Assembly (NCBI GenBank): GCA_902563575.1
Contig: CACEXV010000002.1
Coordinates: forward strand, 1-64,000
DNA from: an uncultured Pelagibacteraceae bacterium
GTDB lineage: Bacteria > Pseudomonadota > Alphaproteobacteria > Pelagibacterales > Pelagibacteraceae
Reading direction: 5' to 3'
Length of the DNA: 64,000 nt
A model generated the notes under the pieces. The model worked only from the letters and a program-made list of their open reading frames with translations, did no database searches and had not been told where the DNA came from. Numbering within the stretch: position 1 is the first letter of the stretch; every line of letters starts with the position of its first letter. A program made the position numbers and the translations under genes. Below are positions 13,523 to 22,243 of the stretch, in pieces.

Positions 13523-14916
13523 AGTTTATTTTTTAAATCTCTTATCCACTGAGATATAGATCCAGCTCCCATACCAATAATTATTTCATCAGAGTAAATA
13601 TTTCTACTTAAATATCTTAATATTTGCTTTTTATCATTAACTATCACAACATTCACTTTTGATAGTTTTGCAATAGATCTAGCAAATTTTAATTCGTCAT
13701 ATTTTTTGTCTTTACGCTCTCCAGCAGGATAGATTGGGCACAAAATTACAGTGTCAGCATATTTAAAACTTTTAGCAAATTCTTTTTCTAAACTTAAAAC
13801 CCTTGAAAATCTATGGGGTTGAAAGATAGAAATAATTTTTTTTTCTCCAGATACATCTTTAACACTTTTTAAAACAGACATTATTTCCGTTGGATGATGA
13901 GCATAATCATCATAGTAGTCATTTAAATTTTTAGTAAATACTTTCGTCATTCTTCTCTGAACACCAGAATAATTATCTAAAGCCTTTTTTATTATATTTG
14001 GATTAATGCCAAGATTTAACGAAATTGTAATTGCTCCTGCTGCATTGGAAATGTTATGCCTCCCCATCAAATTCAATTTAAAGTTTTTAATTAGAACTTT
14101 TTTACCCTTGAAATTCTTAATTCTTAAATCAAATCTTGAATGATTATAGTTTAATTTTAAATTTAAAATTTGATAATCACTTTTAGAACTAAAACCATAA
14201 GTTATATAATTTTTTATATCTATTTTTTTTATTATTCTTAAAATATTTTTATCATCTATACATAACGCAACTTTACCAATAGGGGGTGTTTTATTTATAA
14301 ATTTAACAAAAGAATTTTCAAGGTTTTTAAAACTTTTGTAATAATCAATGTGTTCATAGTCCAAATTTGTTACTATCGAATAATTTATTGGTAATTTTAA
14401 AAAACTACCGTCTGACTCGTCTGCTTCAACAGTAGACCATTCACCTTTGCCTAATTTTGCATTATTTTTAAGAGAATTGATAACTCCACCATTAATAATC
14501 GTTGGATCAAGTTTTGCCTCTGTTAAAATTTTACCAATTAGTGAGGTGGTCGTCGTTTTTCCATGAGAGCCTGTAATTATAATATTTTTTTTTAATGAGA
14601 TAACATTAGCCAACATTTCGGCTCTATCATAGATCGGGAGTTTGTTTTTAATTGCTTGAATAATTTCTGGATTATTTTTTTTTATTGCAGTGGATTTTAC
14701 TATTATTGTTGCTTTATTTAAATTATGTTTTTTATGACCTATGTAGACTTTAATTTTTAAATTTTTACAATTGTCGATATTTCTGTTTGTATTAATATCG
14801 CTTCCTTGAATTTTGAATCCCATAACTTTCATAATTTGAGCTAAACCACTCATTCCGATACCGCCTATACCTATAAAGTGAATTACCTCTTTTGATCCAA
14901 TATTAATTGTTTTCAT
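13519..14916 (-). CDS. murC: UDP-N-acetylmuramate--L-alanine ligase
   Basis: Cytoplasmic Mur ligase that adds L-alanine to UDP-MurNAc using ATP. The N-terminal Rossmann domain begins HFIGIGGIGMSGLAQIM and the central ATPase domain has the P-loop ITGSHGKTTTTSL (about residues 115-127). Further motifs are EADESDGSF and DYEHIDYY. The third domain holds DDYAHHPTEI and FQPHRFSR, both characteristic of MurC. At 465 residues it is the usual length. It overlaps murG upstream and murB downstream by 4 bases each, giving a tightly coupled murG-murC-murB-ddl string. Confidence 0.96.
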   Translation of the reverse strand: MKTINIGSKEVIHFIGIGGIGMSGLAQIMKVMGFKIQGSDINTNRNIDNCKNLKIKVYIGHKKHNLNKATIIVKSTAIKKNNPEIIQAIKNKLPIYDRAEMLANVISLKKNIIITGSHGKTTTTSLIGKILTEAKLDPTIINGGVINSLKNNAKLGKGEWSTVEADESDGSFLKLPINYSIVTNLDYEHIDYYKSFKNLENSFVKFINKTPPIGKVALCIDDKNILRIIKKIDIKNYITYGFSSKSDYQILNLKLNYNHSRFDLRIKNFKGKKVLIKNFKLNLMGRHNISNAAGAITISLNLGINPNIIKKALDNYSGVQRRMTKVFTKNLNDYYDDYAHHPTEIMSVLKSVKDVSGEKKIISIFQPHRFSRVLSLEKEFAKSFKYADTVILCPIYPAGERKDKKYDELKFARSIAKLSKVNVVIVNDKKQILRYLSRNIYSDEIIIGMGAGSISQWIRDLKNKL

Positions 14917-15998
14917 ATTTCTTCCACAGATTTCTCTATTTTTTTATAAACATCCTTATCATTATATCTTTTTTGATTAATTATAATTTTTGAAAGTACT
15001 GACCTATCTTTATTAAAAGAATTAATTAATACAAATAATTTTTTTTCAATATCTATTTCCTCGATTAAAAAACCAAATTTTTTTTTTTTAAAATATTCAG
15101 CATTTAAAAATTGATGATTGTCTGCAGAGTTAGGCAGTGGTATTGAAATAAATGGCACACGACAGTTAACTAACTCAGCTAACATTGATGAACCTGCTCT
15201 TGTTATACATATGTCTATTTTTTTAAAGTAATTATGTAAGTTCTTTTTAAAATTAAAAACCTCATGTTTAATTTTAAGTTCAGAATAATATTTCTTTAAC
15301 TTTTTTATTTGGTCGTTGGTGCATTGTTGATAAACTGCAACTTTTATATTTTTTTCTCTACATCTTTTAATAATGACTGGTAATTTTTTACCAAAAGAAT
15401 TTGCAGCTTGGCTTCCACCAAGTATAAGTACACTTAATAGTTTACTTGATTTCTTTTTTGTTGTTGAAGTGTTAAAATTTAATATTTTTTTACTTAAGAT
15501 ATTTCCGGTTACAACTATTTTATCAAAGTATTTAGATTTTATACCCTTTAATTCTTTGTAAGAGATTAAAATCTTTTTTGAAAATGGTAATAAAAACTTA
15601 TTTGCCTTACCTAACAAAAGATTATTTTCATAAATTATAAATGGAACATCTAAAACCTTGGATGCCATACAAAATGGTAGCGACGTATACCCGCCCATTC
15701 CTATTACTAGGTCGGCTTTTTTATTTTTTATCAAAAAGATAGATTGCAGAAATGACATAAATATTATCATAATCGAAAGTATAAAACTAATAGGGTTTTT
15801 ATAATTGATTGTAGAAGAAAAAATAGTCTTGAATTTTCTCTTATCATATTTGTTCAAAAAGATTTCACCCCTTTTATCTGTTATAATTTCAACGTAGTTC
15901 CTTTTAGACCTTAGATCCTCACATAAGTTGTAAGCTGGAAAGACATGTCCACCAGTGCCTCCGGCTACGATTAAAATTTTTTTTTTTTTATTTTTCAT
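14913..15998 (-). CDS. murG: Lipid II synthase MurG (GlcNAc transferase)
   Basis: GT28 peripheral membrane glycosyltransferase that adds GlcNAc to lipid I to form lipid II. The N-terminal loop ILIVAGGTGGHVFPA contains the GGTGGH signature, and GMGGYTSLPFC follows (about residues 100-110). The C-terminal GT-B lobe has LGGSQAANSFG and CITRAGSSMLAELVNCRVPFISIPLPN, which binds UDP-GlcNAc; NHQFLNAEYF gives the conserved Gln-rich segment. A hydrophobic stretch (about residues 71-88) is stronger than in most MurG and may strengthen membrane association. At 361 residues it is normal in length. It overlaps ftsW by 11 bases and murC by 4. Confidence 0.95.
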   Translation of the reverse strand: MKNKKKKILIVAGGTGGHVFPAYNLCEDLRSKRNYVEIITDKRGEIFLNKYDKRKFKTIFSSTINYKNPISFILSIMIIFMSFLQSIFLIKNKKADLVIGMGGYTSLPFCMASKVLDVPFIIYENNLLLGKANKFLLPFSKKILISYKELKGIKSKYFDKIVVTGNILSKKILNFNTSTTKKKSSKLLSVLILGGSQAANSFGKKLPVIIKRCREKNIKVAVYQQCTNDQIKKLKKYYSELKIKHEVFNFKKNLHNYFKKIDICITRAGSSMLAELVNCRVPFISIPLPNSADNHQFLNAEYFKKKKFGFLIEEIDIEKKLFVLINSFNKDRSVLSKIIINQKRYNDKDVYKKIEKSVEEI

Positions 15999-17115
15999 TT
16001 TGAAACCTTTTTTTTGTAAAATTTAAGATCATTCCAGCGAGTATCGCGCTGCCAATTAATGATGATCCACCATAGCTCAAAAAAGGTAAAGTCATTCCAG
16101 TAGTAGGAAGCAAACTTGTATTAACCCCGATATGAATAAACGTTTGGAAAATAAGTAATGAAGATAATCCAGATAGTGAAAGTCTGATAAATTCATTTTC
16201 TTCTTTAATGCAAATCTTTATTACTCTGTAAGAAATATATAAAAAAATTAGTACAATCATTATTGAAAGTATTGACCCAAATTCTTCTGAAATGATGGCA
16301 ATTATATAGTCTGTATGCGCTTCCGGTACATTATCTTTTAGTATACCTTCACCCATGCCCTGGCCTTTCAAACCTCCAAGCTTAATCGCCTCGAGCGCTT
16401 TTTCATTCTGAAAGTTGTCACCAGAGGATGGGTCTAGAAAAGTTAATAGTCTGTAAATTATATAACCAAATTTTTCTGGAAATAAAAAAAATATTAATAT
16501 AGACAGAGAAAGTACAAAAATACCTATTAAGACAAGATACATCAATTTTATTCCTGATATAAAAATTAAAGACAACCAAGTAGAAACGATTAAAACCGAT
16601 TGTCCAAAGTCAGGTTGATTGATCAGAAGTAATACAACTGAAGTTAAAATAAAAAAGCTTAAAAAGTAACTTATAAAGTTTTTATCAAATAGTTGAGAGC
16701 ATAATATTCTAGCAGTCATCAATATGAAAAATGGCTTAATCAACTCAACCGGCTGTAATCTTAAAAAGAAGATATTAAGCCATCTCCTTGAGCCTTTAAC
16801 CTCTACGCCAATAAAAGGAACTAAAATTAATAAAATTAATAGGAACAGGAAAAGTGGTGCTATTGCTTTATTTAGCATATCCAAACGAACTGATGAAATA
16901 GCTAACATTAAAGATAATGATAAAAACGCAAAAATAAAATGTCTAATGAAGAAGAAATAATTGGCCTTGTCCAATCGCTCACCTGCTAATGAGGAAGTAG
17001 ATGAAAATGAAAAAAAGACTCCTAAAAAAAATAAAATTAGAAAACTAAATAATATACTTTTATCAATATTGCGCCAGTAATTGTCAATGTTATCCAACAA
17101 AAATGTTTTAAGCAT
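15988..17115 (-). CDS. ftsW: Septal peptidoglycan polymerase FtsW
   Basis: SEDS-family integral membrane glycosyltransferase that polymerises lipid II at the septum together with FtsI. About ten hydrophobic helices are visible over 375 residues. Conserved features include GVEVKGSRRWLN (about residues 104-115), QPVELIKPFFI, QPDFGQSVLI, and near the C-terminus NTSLLPTTGMTLPFLSYGGSSLI, the FtsW/RodA signature. It is preceded by a short cytoplasmic N-terminus. It lies between murD and murG with overlaps of 8 and 11 bases, the usual place, and this context supports FtsW over RodA. Confidence 0.95.
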   Translation of the reverse strand: MLKTFLLDNIDNYWRNIDKSILFSFLILFFLGVFFSFSSTSSLAGERLDKANYFFFIRHFIFAFLSLSLMLAISSVRLDMLNKAIAPLFLFLLILLILVPFIGVEVKGSRRWLNIFFLRLQPVELIKPFFILMTARILCSQLFDKNFISYFLSFFILTSVVLLLINQPDFGQSVLIVSTWLSLIFISGIKLMYLVLIGIFVLSLSILIFFLFPEKFGYIIYRLLTFLDPSSGDNFQNEKALEAIKLGGLKGQGMGEGILKDNVPEAHTDYIIAIISEEFGSILSIMIVLIFLYISYRVIKICIKEENEFIRLSLSGLSSLLIFQTFIHIGVNTSLLPTTGMTLPFLSYGGSSLIGSAILAGMILNFTKKRFQNEK

Positions 17116-18412
17116 ACAATTTTACCATCCGTTTAAATTTTGATCCTCTTTCCTCAAAATTTTGAAATTGATCAAAAGAGGCACTAGCTGGACACAACAA
17201 CACTGTTTTAGAAAAATTTGTGTTTAGCGACTTAAGCTTTTTAAGGTCTTTTTTTATATCAAGAAATGCTCTTTTTAAGCTGTGACAAATTTTGTAATTA
17301 AATTTTTTATAAATTAAATTCTCAAAAAAACTAATATTTTTACCTATAAGATAAATTTTGATTATTGATTTTTTATAATTTGATAGATTGATCTTTTCAC
17401 CTTTTTTAGGGACTCCGCCTAAAATCCAAAAAATATTTTTATGAATGGAGAGTGAATTTTTTGCTGCTTCAAAACTTGTCGCTTTAGAGTCGTTAATAAA
17501 TACAACACCGGCTTTTTTAACTAAATACTCACCTCGATGTGGTAAAGGTTTAAAACTATTAATTATACTAAAAAAAATTTTTCTTCTAATTTTAAACTTA
17601 TTTGCTATTGTATAAACAAATCTTAAATTTTGAAGATTAGCCTCATTTTTAAAATATCTTGTTTTTATATCGTTAACAAAAGTATTCTTTAATTTTTTTT
17701 TAACTGTTATAAGTTTGCCCTTGAATTTTTTCCTTTTAAATTTCGTAATTAATTTCAAATCTTCAAGATAAGCAAAGTTATTTTTTTTCTGATTTTGAAA
17801 AATCTTCAATTTCGAATTAAGGTAATTCGAATAATTTATGTGCCAATCAAGATGATCATTGGAGATATTAATGATCAAAGCGTGATTTGGTCTCAAATAT
17901 TTTGAATAATATAACTGATATGACGAGGCCTCAATTATAAATAAACTTCTATTTTTTGGTCTTTCATAGAGTATTGGTCTTCCAATATTACCTGATAAAT
18001 GAACATTATATTTTTTTGTTTTTTGAAACAAATTCTTAAGCAACTCACATGTTGTTGATTTACCATTGGTCCCAGTGACCATAATAGTTTTTAAGTTTGG
18101 ATAAAACAAGTAAAAGATATCTAAGTCAGTTATAATTTTTTTGGTATATCTTTTTAAAATATTTTTTGCTATTGCTTTAGAAATTTGGATACCGGGGCTG
18201 ATAACTATATAATCTGAATTAACAATTTCTTCAGATAAAATCTTTATCTGGTTTTTTTTTTTATTTGCTTTTTTCGATATCCAATTATCGTCCCAAACAA
18301 AAAAGCTTTTAATATTATTTTTTTTTAAAAAAAACTTTACAGATTTTCCAGTTTTGCCAAATCCGTATATAACATACTTGCTTTTTTTTAGATTGATTAA
18401 ATCGTTTCTCAT
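17108..18412 (-). CDS. murD: UDP-N-acetylmuramoyl-L-alanine--D-glutamate ligase
   Basis: Mur ligase adding D-glutamate to UDP-MurNAc-L-Ala. The N-terminal domain has VIYGFGKTGKSV, the ATPase domain MVTGTNGKSTTCEL, and NISNDHLDWH follows as the next conserved block. The C-terminal domain contains FINDSKATSFEAA, typical for MurD, and WILGGVPKKGEKINL. The ORF track extends to 18475, which would overlap mraY by 58 bases and add an N-terminal stretch unlike other MurD. I place the start at the ATG at 18412 (MRNDLINLKK), five bases after the mraY stop, giving 434 residues. Confidence 0.94.
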   Translation of the reverse strand: MRNDLINLKKSKYVIYGFGKTGKSVKFFLKKNNIKSFFVWDDNWISKKANKKKNQIKILSEEIVNSDYIVISPGIQISKAIAKNILKRYTKKIITDLDIFYLFYPNLKTIMVTGTNGKSTTCELLKNLFQKTKKYNVHLSGNIGRPILYERPKNRSLFIIEASSYQLYYSKYLRPNHALIINISNDHLDWHINYSNYLNSKLKIFQNQKKNNFAYLEDLKLITKFKRKKFKGKLITVKKKLKNTFVNDIKTRYFKNEANLQNLRFVYTIANKFKIRRKIFFSIINSFKPLPHRGEYLVKKAGVVFINDSKATSFEAAKNSLSIHKNIFWILGGVPKKGEKINLSNYKKSIIKIYLIGKNISFFENLIYKKFNYKICHSLKRAFLDIKKDLKKLKSLNTNFSKTVLLCPASASFDQFQNFEERGSKFKRMVKLYA

Positions 18413-18417
18413 TAAAA

Positions 18418-19503
18418 TTATCTTAATTTTAGGGTAGCTAAACCTATTAATGCTAAAATAATAGCTATTATCCAAAATCTAATTACAATGGTTGACTCAG
18501 GCCAACCTTTTTTTTCAAAATGATGGTGAATTGGAGCCATCATGAATACCCTTTTGCCGGTTAATTTAAAAGAAATTACTTGAATTATTACAGAAACAGT
18601 TTCAAGTACAAACAGTCCTCCAATTATAGCCAAGACAATTTCGTGTTTAGCTATTACAGCAACAGCAGCTAAAGAACCCCCTAATGACAAAGACCCAGTA
18701 TCCCCCATAAAAATTTTAGCGGGAGGTGCGTTGTACCAAAGGAAACCTAAACAAGAACCAACTATTGATCCGCAAAATACTGAAATTTCACCCACACCAG
18801 GAATAAATTGAATATAAAGGTAATCTGAAAAAATTGCGTTACCAACTAAATAGCATATTAATGTAAAAGAAAGCGCAACCAACATTACAGGTACAGTAGC
18901 CAAACCATCAAGCCCGTCCGTTAAATTAACCGCATTTGATGCTCCTATGATTACAAATAATACAAATGGAATAAAAAATATTCCTAAGTCTACTATTAAA
19001 TTTTTAAAAAATGGAAAGTATAACTTGTCTAAATATTCATGATCTGAAAAATTTATAAGTATTAATATTGTCAAGACTCCAACTAGTAACTGTCCTAAGA
19101 ATTTAAACTTTGAATTTAAACCTTGAGAATTCTTTTTTTTAATTTTTAAGTAATCATCAATAAAGCCTAAAAGCGCTAAGGCAAGTGATATAAAAATTAA
19201 TGTCCAAATAAAAATATTGTTTAAATCAGACCATAACAAAGTACTGATTGTCATACTTATTATTATGATTATACCGCCCATTGTTGGCGTACCGGTTTTT
19301 TTTATAATATGATCTATTGGGCCGTCTCTTCTAATTTGTCCAGTGATTTGATTGTTAGAGAAAGATCTAATTAAAGGTCCTCCAATTAAAAAAGAAATTA
19401 TTAATGAAGTACCCACTGCTAAACCAGTCCTAAAAGTCAAAAATTTAAAAACAAAAAAACCAGGATAAGTTTCTGATAATGATAATAGTAAACTATACAA
19501 CAT
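18418..19503 (-). CDS. mraY: Phospho-N-acetylmuramoyl-pentapeptide transferase
   Basis: Integral membrane enzyme that transfers phospho-MurNAc-pentapeptide to undecaprenyl phosphate, making lipid I. About ten transmembrane helices can be traced. Catalytic and signature motifs are GTPTMGG (about residues 71-77), FIDDYLKIKKKNSQGL with the Asp pair, NAVNLTDGLDGLA, NAPPAKIFMGDTGSLSLG and MAPIHHHFEKKGWPE with the HHH triad. The 361-residue length matches the family. It overlaps the murE/F fusion by 11 bases and precedes murD by 5 bases. Confidence 0.97.
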   Translation of the reverse strand: MLYSLLLSLSETYPGFFVFKFLTFRTGLAVGTSLIISFLIGGPLIRSFSNNQITGQIRRDGPIDHIIKKTGTPTMGGIIIIISMTISTLLWSDLNNIFIWTLIFISLALALLGFIDDYLKIKKKNSQGLNSKFKFLGQLLVGVLTILILINFSDHEYLDKLYFPFFKNLIVDLGIFFIPFVLFVIIGASNAVNLTDGLDGLATVPVMLVALSFTLICYLVGNAIFSDYLYIQFIPGVGEISVFCGSIVGSCLGFLWYNAPPAKIFMGDTGSLSLGGSLAAVAVIAKHEIVLAIIGGLFVLETVSVIIQVISFKLTGKRVFMMAPIHHHFEKKGWPESTIVIRFWIIAIILALIGLATLKLR

Positions 19504-22243
19504 TTTTTAATCCATTAATTATTGTCTTTGAGAATTTACTTACTCCAGTAGCATTAGATCCTTTAATCATTAGGTAATCATTGTTTTGAATAATATTTTT
19601 TAATAATTGATCCAAATCACTTAAATTTTGTAAAATATTACCCCGTTTGTGTTTATCTAAATACTTGTAAGTAATCAAAACTTTTTGACCATAGGTGAAT
19701 GTTTTATCAACATTAGACTTGTTAATAACATTAGAAATGTCTTTATGGTAATCATTTGATTTTTTACCTAACTCAAGCATATCCCCAATGATTAAATACT
19801 TTTTATATTTTGTAGCTAGGTTTGATAAATTTTCAATTGCATTTTTTGTTGAAGATGGATTTGCATTATAACTTTCATCAATTAAATTAAAGATTTTTTT
19901 ATATCTTTTTACTCTAAAAATTTTACCTCTTCCTTCCAGAAATTTACTGTTGTTAAATGTTTCTGATATTTTATTACAATCTAAATTAAGTATTTTTAAT
20001 ACTGCCAGACAGCACAGTAGATTTAAAATGTTAACTTTATTTGTATTAGCCAATTTAAAATTAATGATCTTTTTAAAGTGACACACTATTACCTTATTTC
20101 TTATAATTTTTTTTATATGAATATCTGATAGTTTCGATAGTCCAAATGAAATGACTTTTAGTTTTTTTCTATCAGCAATTTTTTTATGAAAATGGTAAAA
20201 TTTATCATCTCGATTTAAAATAATGTGACCATTATTAACAATATTATCAATTATTTCTGCCTTAGCTTTCGCAATTTCTTTTATTGAACTAAAATTTTCC
20301 ATATGCGCTTCGCCGATATTAGTGATTATTCCAATATTTGGTTTGACCATTTTTGATAATTTATGAATTTCACCTTTTTTACTCATTCCAATTTCAAGAA
20401 CACAAAATTTATTCTTTACTTTAAAATTTGATAGGCTTAATGGCACACCAAATTCATTGTTATACGATTTGGGAGAAATATATGTTGAAGAAAAATTGCT
20501 CAAAACTTTTCCAATCATTGTCTTGAGAGTGGTCTTACCTGAGCTACCAGTAACTCCGATAAATGTTGAATTAGAAAAATCCCTTTTTAGGCTACCAAAA
20601 AGTTTTAAAAATTTTAATGTATTTTTAAAGTAATAAGTGTTTTTTTTATTATTTAATTTTGATGATCTAATTGCCCCATTTGCTCCCTTCAACAAGGCAC
20701 TATTAACAAAATTATTCCCATTATTTATTTTTCCTTTTATAGCTACAAAAAGATTTCCTTTCTGTTTTGCTCTCGAGTCTATTGATATATTATCAAAAAA
20801 GAGATTGGATTTTTTATTTAAAATGTTGGAAAAAATAAAATTATTTAATTTCTTATCATTATCTATTAAAATTTTTTTTCTATTGAATTGTTTTACTATT
20901 TTTTTATCAGATATTTTTAGAGTATATTTACCGTAATCTTGGGTCGTTTCATGTCCCTTGCCTGCAATCAATATACATTCTCCAGGAAAAGAATTCTTGA
21001 TTGCATGATTAATTGCTTTTGATCGATTTGCAATGTCATAAACTTTTTCTTTGGCAATATATTTCAATAAAGTATTTCTAATCTTTTTTGGATTTTCATG
21101 TCTTGGATTGTCATCAGTAACTATAACTTTCCTACAATATTTGTTTGCAATTTTTGCCATCATTTTTCTTTTTTTAATATCTCTTTCACCACCGCAGCCA
21201 AAAACTAAAGTTACATTTTTATTGCTATCTTCAACTAGGCTTTTTAAAACTTTTTCTAATGCATCAGGTGTATGGGCATAATCAACAAAAATTTTACTAT
21301 TATTAATTTTTCTGACTAATTCTAACCTGCCAGGTATTTGATGAAATTTTTTAAGAGCAAAAATAATGTTTTTTTCTTTAAGTCCGCAAATTTTTGCCGC
21401 TGCAATGGCTTTTGATAAATTTTCTAACTGAAATTTTGCCTCGAAGTTTTCTAATTTTAATTTTGTTAATTTTTTATATATTTCATGTGTTTGAATTAAT
21501 TTTAATTTTTTTCTTTTTGAAATTTGGTTTATTTTATTAAATTCCGGAACTTGTTTTGAGATAATAGAAAAATTACCCTTTTTAAGATATTTTCTAAATA
21601 GTAAAAGTTTGGCATTTAAATAGTTTTTTTTTGTTATATGGTAGTCTAAATGATCCTGGCTTAAGTTTGTAAATATACCAGCTTTAAAATTTAACCCATC
21701 AAGCCTACCTTGATGTAGACCATGGCTTGAGGCCTCTAAAATAACAGAGTCTATTTTTTTTCTTTTGATATCTCTCATGTATTTATGAAGAGAAACTGAG
21801 TCTGGAGTTGTTAAAATTGATTTAGTCTTTTTGTAATTTAAATACATTCCAAGTGTTCCGATGGTAGCAACTTTTATTTTATTTAAATATAATAATTGAC
21901 GAAAATAATCTACGACTGAACTTTTTCCATTCGTCCCGGTTACGGCTATGATATTTTTAGGTTGATCTTTATAAAATTTTCTACATGCACTTATTAGTGT
22001 AGCTTTGATATTCTTATTTTTGCAAAATATTATTTTTCTATTTGAAGATCGTTTATCTGAGATAACGGCTTTTGCGCCTCTTTTGATAGCTTCTTTTATG
22101 TAATGTATCCCGTTATACTTTTGGCCTTTAATAGCAAAAAATAAATAGCCCTTTTTAATCTGTTTGCTGTCGGTTGCTATGCCTTTAACCTTTACATTGT
22201 TTAAAGACAATGGGCAGTTTTTAATTAAATTTTTTAACAACAT
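19493..22243 (-). CDS. murE-murF: Fused MurE-MurF bifunctional Mur ligase
   Basis: A single uninterrupted frame of 916 residues encodes two complete Mur ligases. Residues 1 to about 450 are MurE: P-loop VTGTNGKSS (about 101-109), NLSQDHLDYH, and near residue 378 DNPRHENP, the DNPR motif that selects meso-diaminopimelate. Residues about 460-916 are MurF: P-loop GVTGSSGKTT (about 563-572), NIGEAHMENF, and DESYNANPSSTKNAI near the third-domain hinge. There is almost no linker. The two reactions are consecutive: addition of meso-DAP to UDP-MurNAc-L-Ala-D-Glu, then addition of D-Ala-D-Ala. The gene overlaps ftsI by 23 bases. MurE-MurF fusions are known in Bordetella. Confidence 0.95.
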   Translation of the reverse strand: MLLKNLIKNCPLSLNNVKVKGIATDSKQIKKGYLFFAIKGQKYNGIHYIKEAIKRGAKAVISDKRSSNRKIIFCKNKNIKATLISACRKFYKDQPKNIIAVTGTNGKSSVVDYFRQLLYLNKIKVATIGTLGMYLNYKKTKSILTTPDSVSLHKYMRDIKRKKIDSVILEASSHGLHQGRLDGLNFKAGIFTNLSQDHLDYHITKKNYLNAKLLLFRKYLKKGNFSIISKQVPEFNKINQISKRKKLKLIQTHEIYKKLTKLKLENFEAKFQLENLSKAIAAAKICGLKEKNIIFALKKFHQIPGRLELVRKINNSKIFVDYAHTPDALEKVLKSLVEDSNKNVTLVFGCGGERDIKKRKMMAKIANKYCRKVIVTDDNPRHENPKKIRNTLLKYIAKEKVYDIANRSKAINHAIKNSFPGECILIAGKGHETTQDYGKYTLKISDKKIVKQFNRKKILIDNDKKLNNFIFSNILNKKSNLFFDNISIDSRAKQKGNLFVAIKGKINNGNNFVNSALLKGANGAIRSSKLNNKKNTYYFKNTLKFLKLFGSLKRDFSNSTFIGVTGSSGKTTLKTMIGKVLSNFSSTYISPKSYNNEFGVPLSLSNFKVKNKFCVLEIGMSKKGEIHKLSKMVKPNIGIITNIGEAHMENFSSIKEIAKAKAEIIDNIVNNGHIILNRDDKFYHFHKKIADRKKLKVISFGLSKLSDIHIKKIIRNKVIVCHFKKIINFKLANTNKVNILNLLCCLAVLKILNLDCNKISETFNNSKFLEGRGKIFRVKRYKKIFNLIDESYNANPSSTKNAIENLSNLATKYKKYLIIGDMLELGKKSNDYHKDISNVINKSNVDKTFTYGQKVLITYKYLDKHKRGNILQNLSDLDQLLKNIIQNNDYLMIKGSNATGVSKFSKTIINGLKNVV

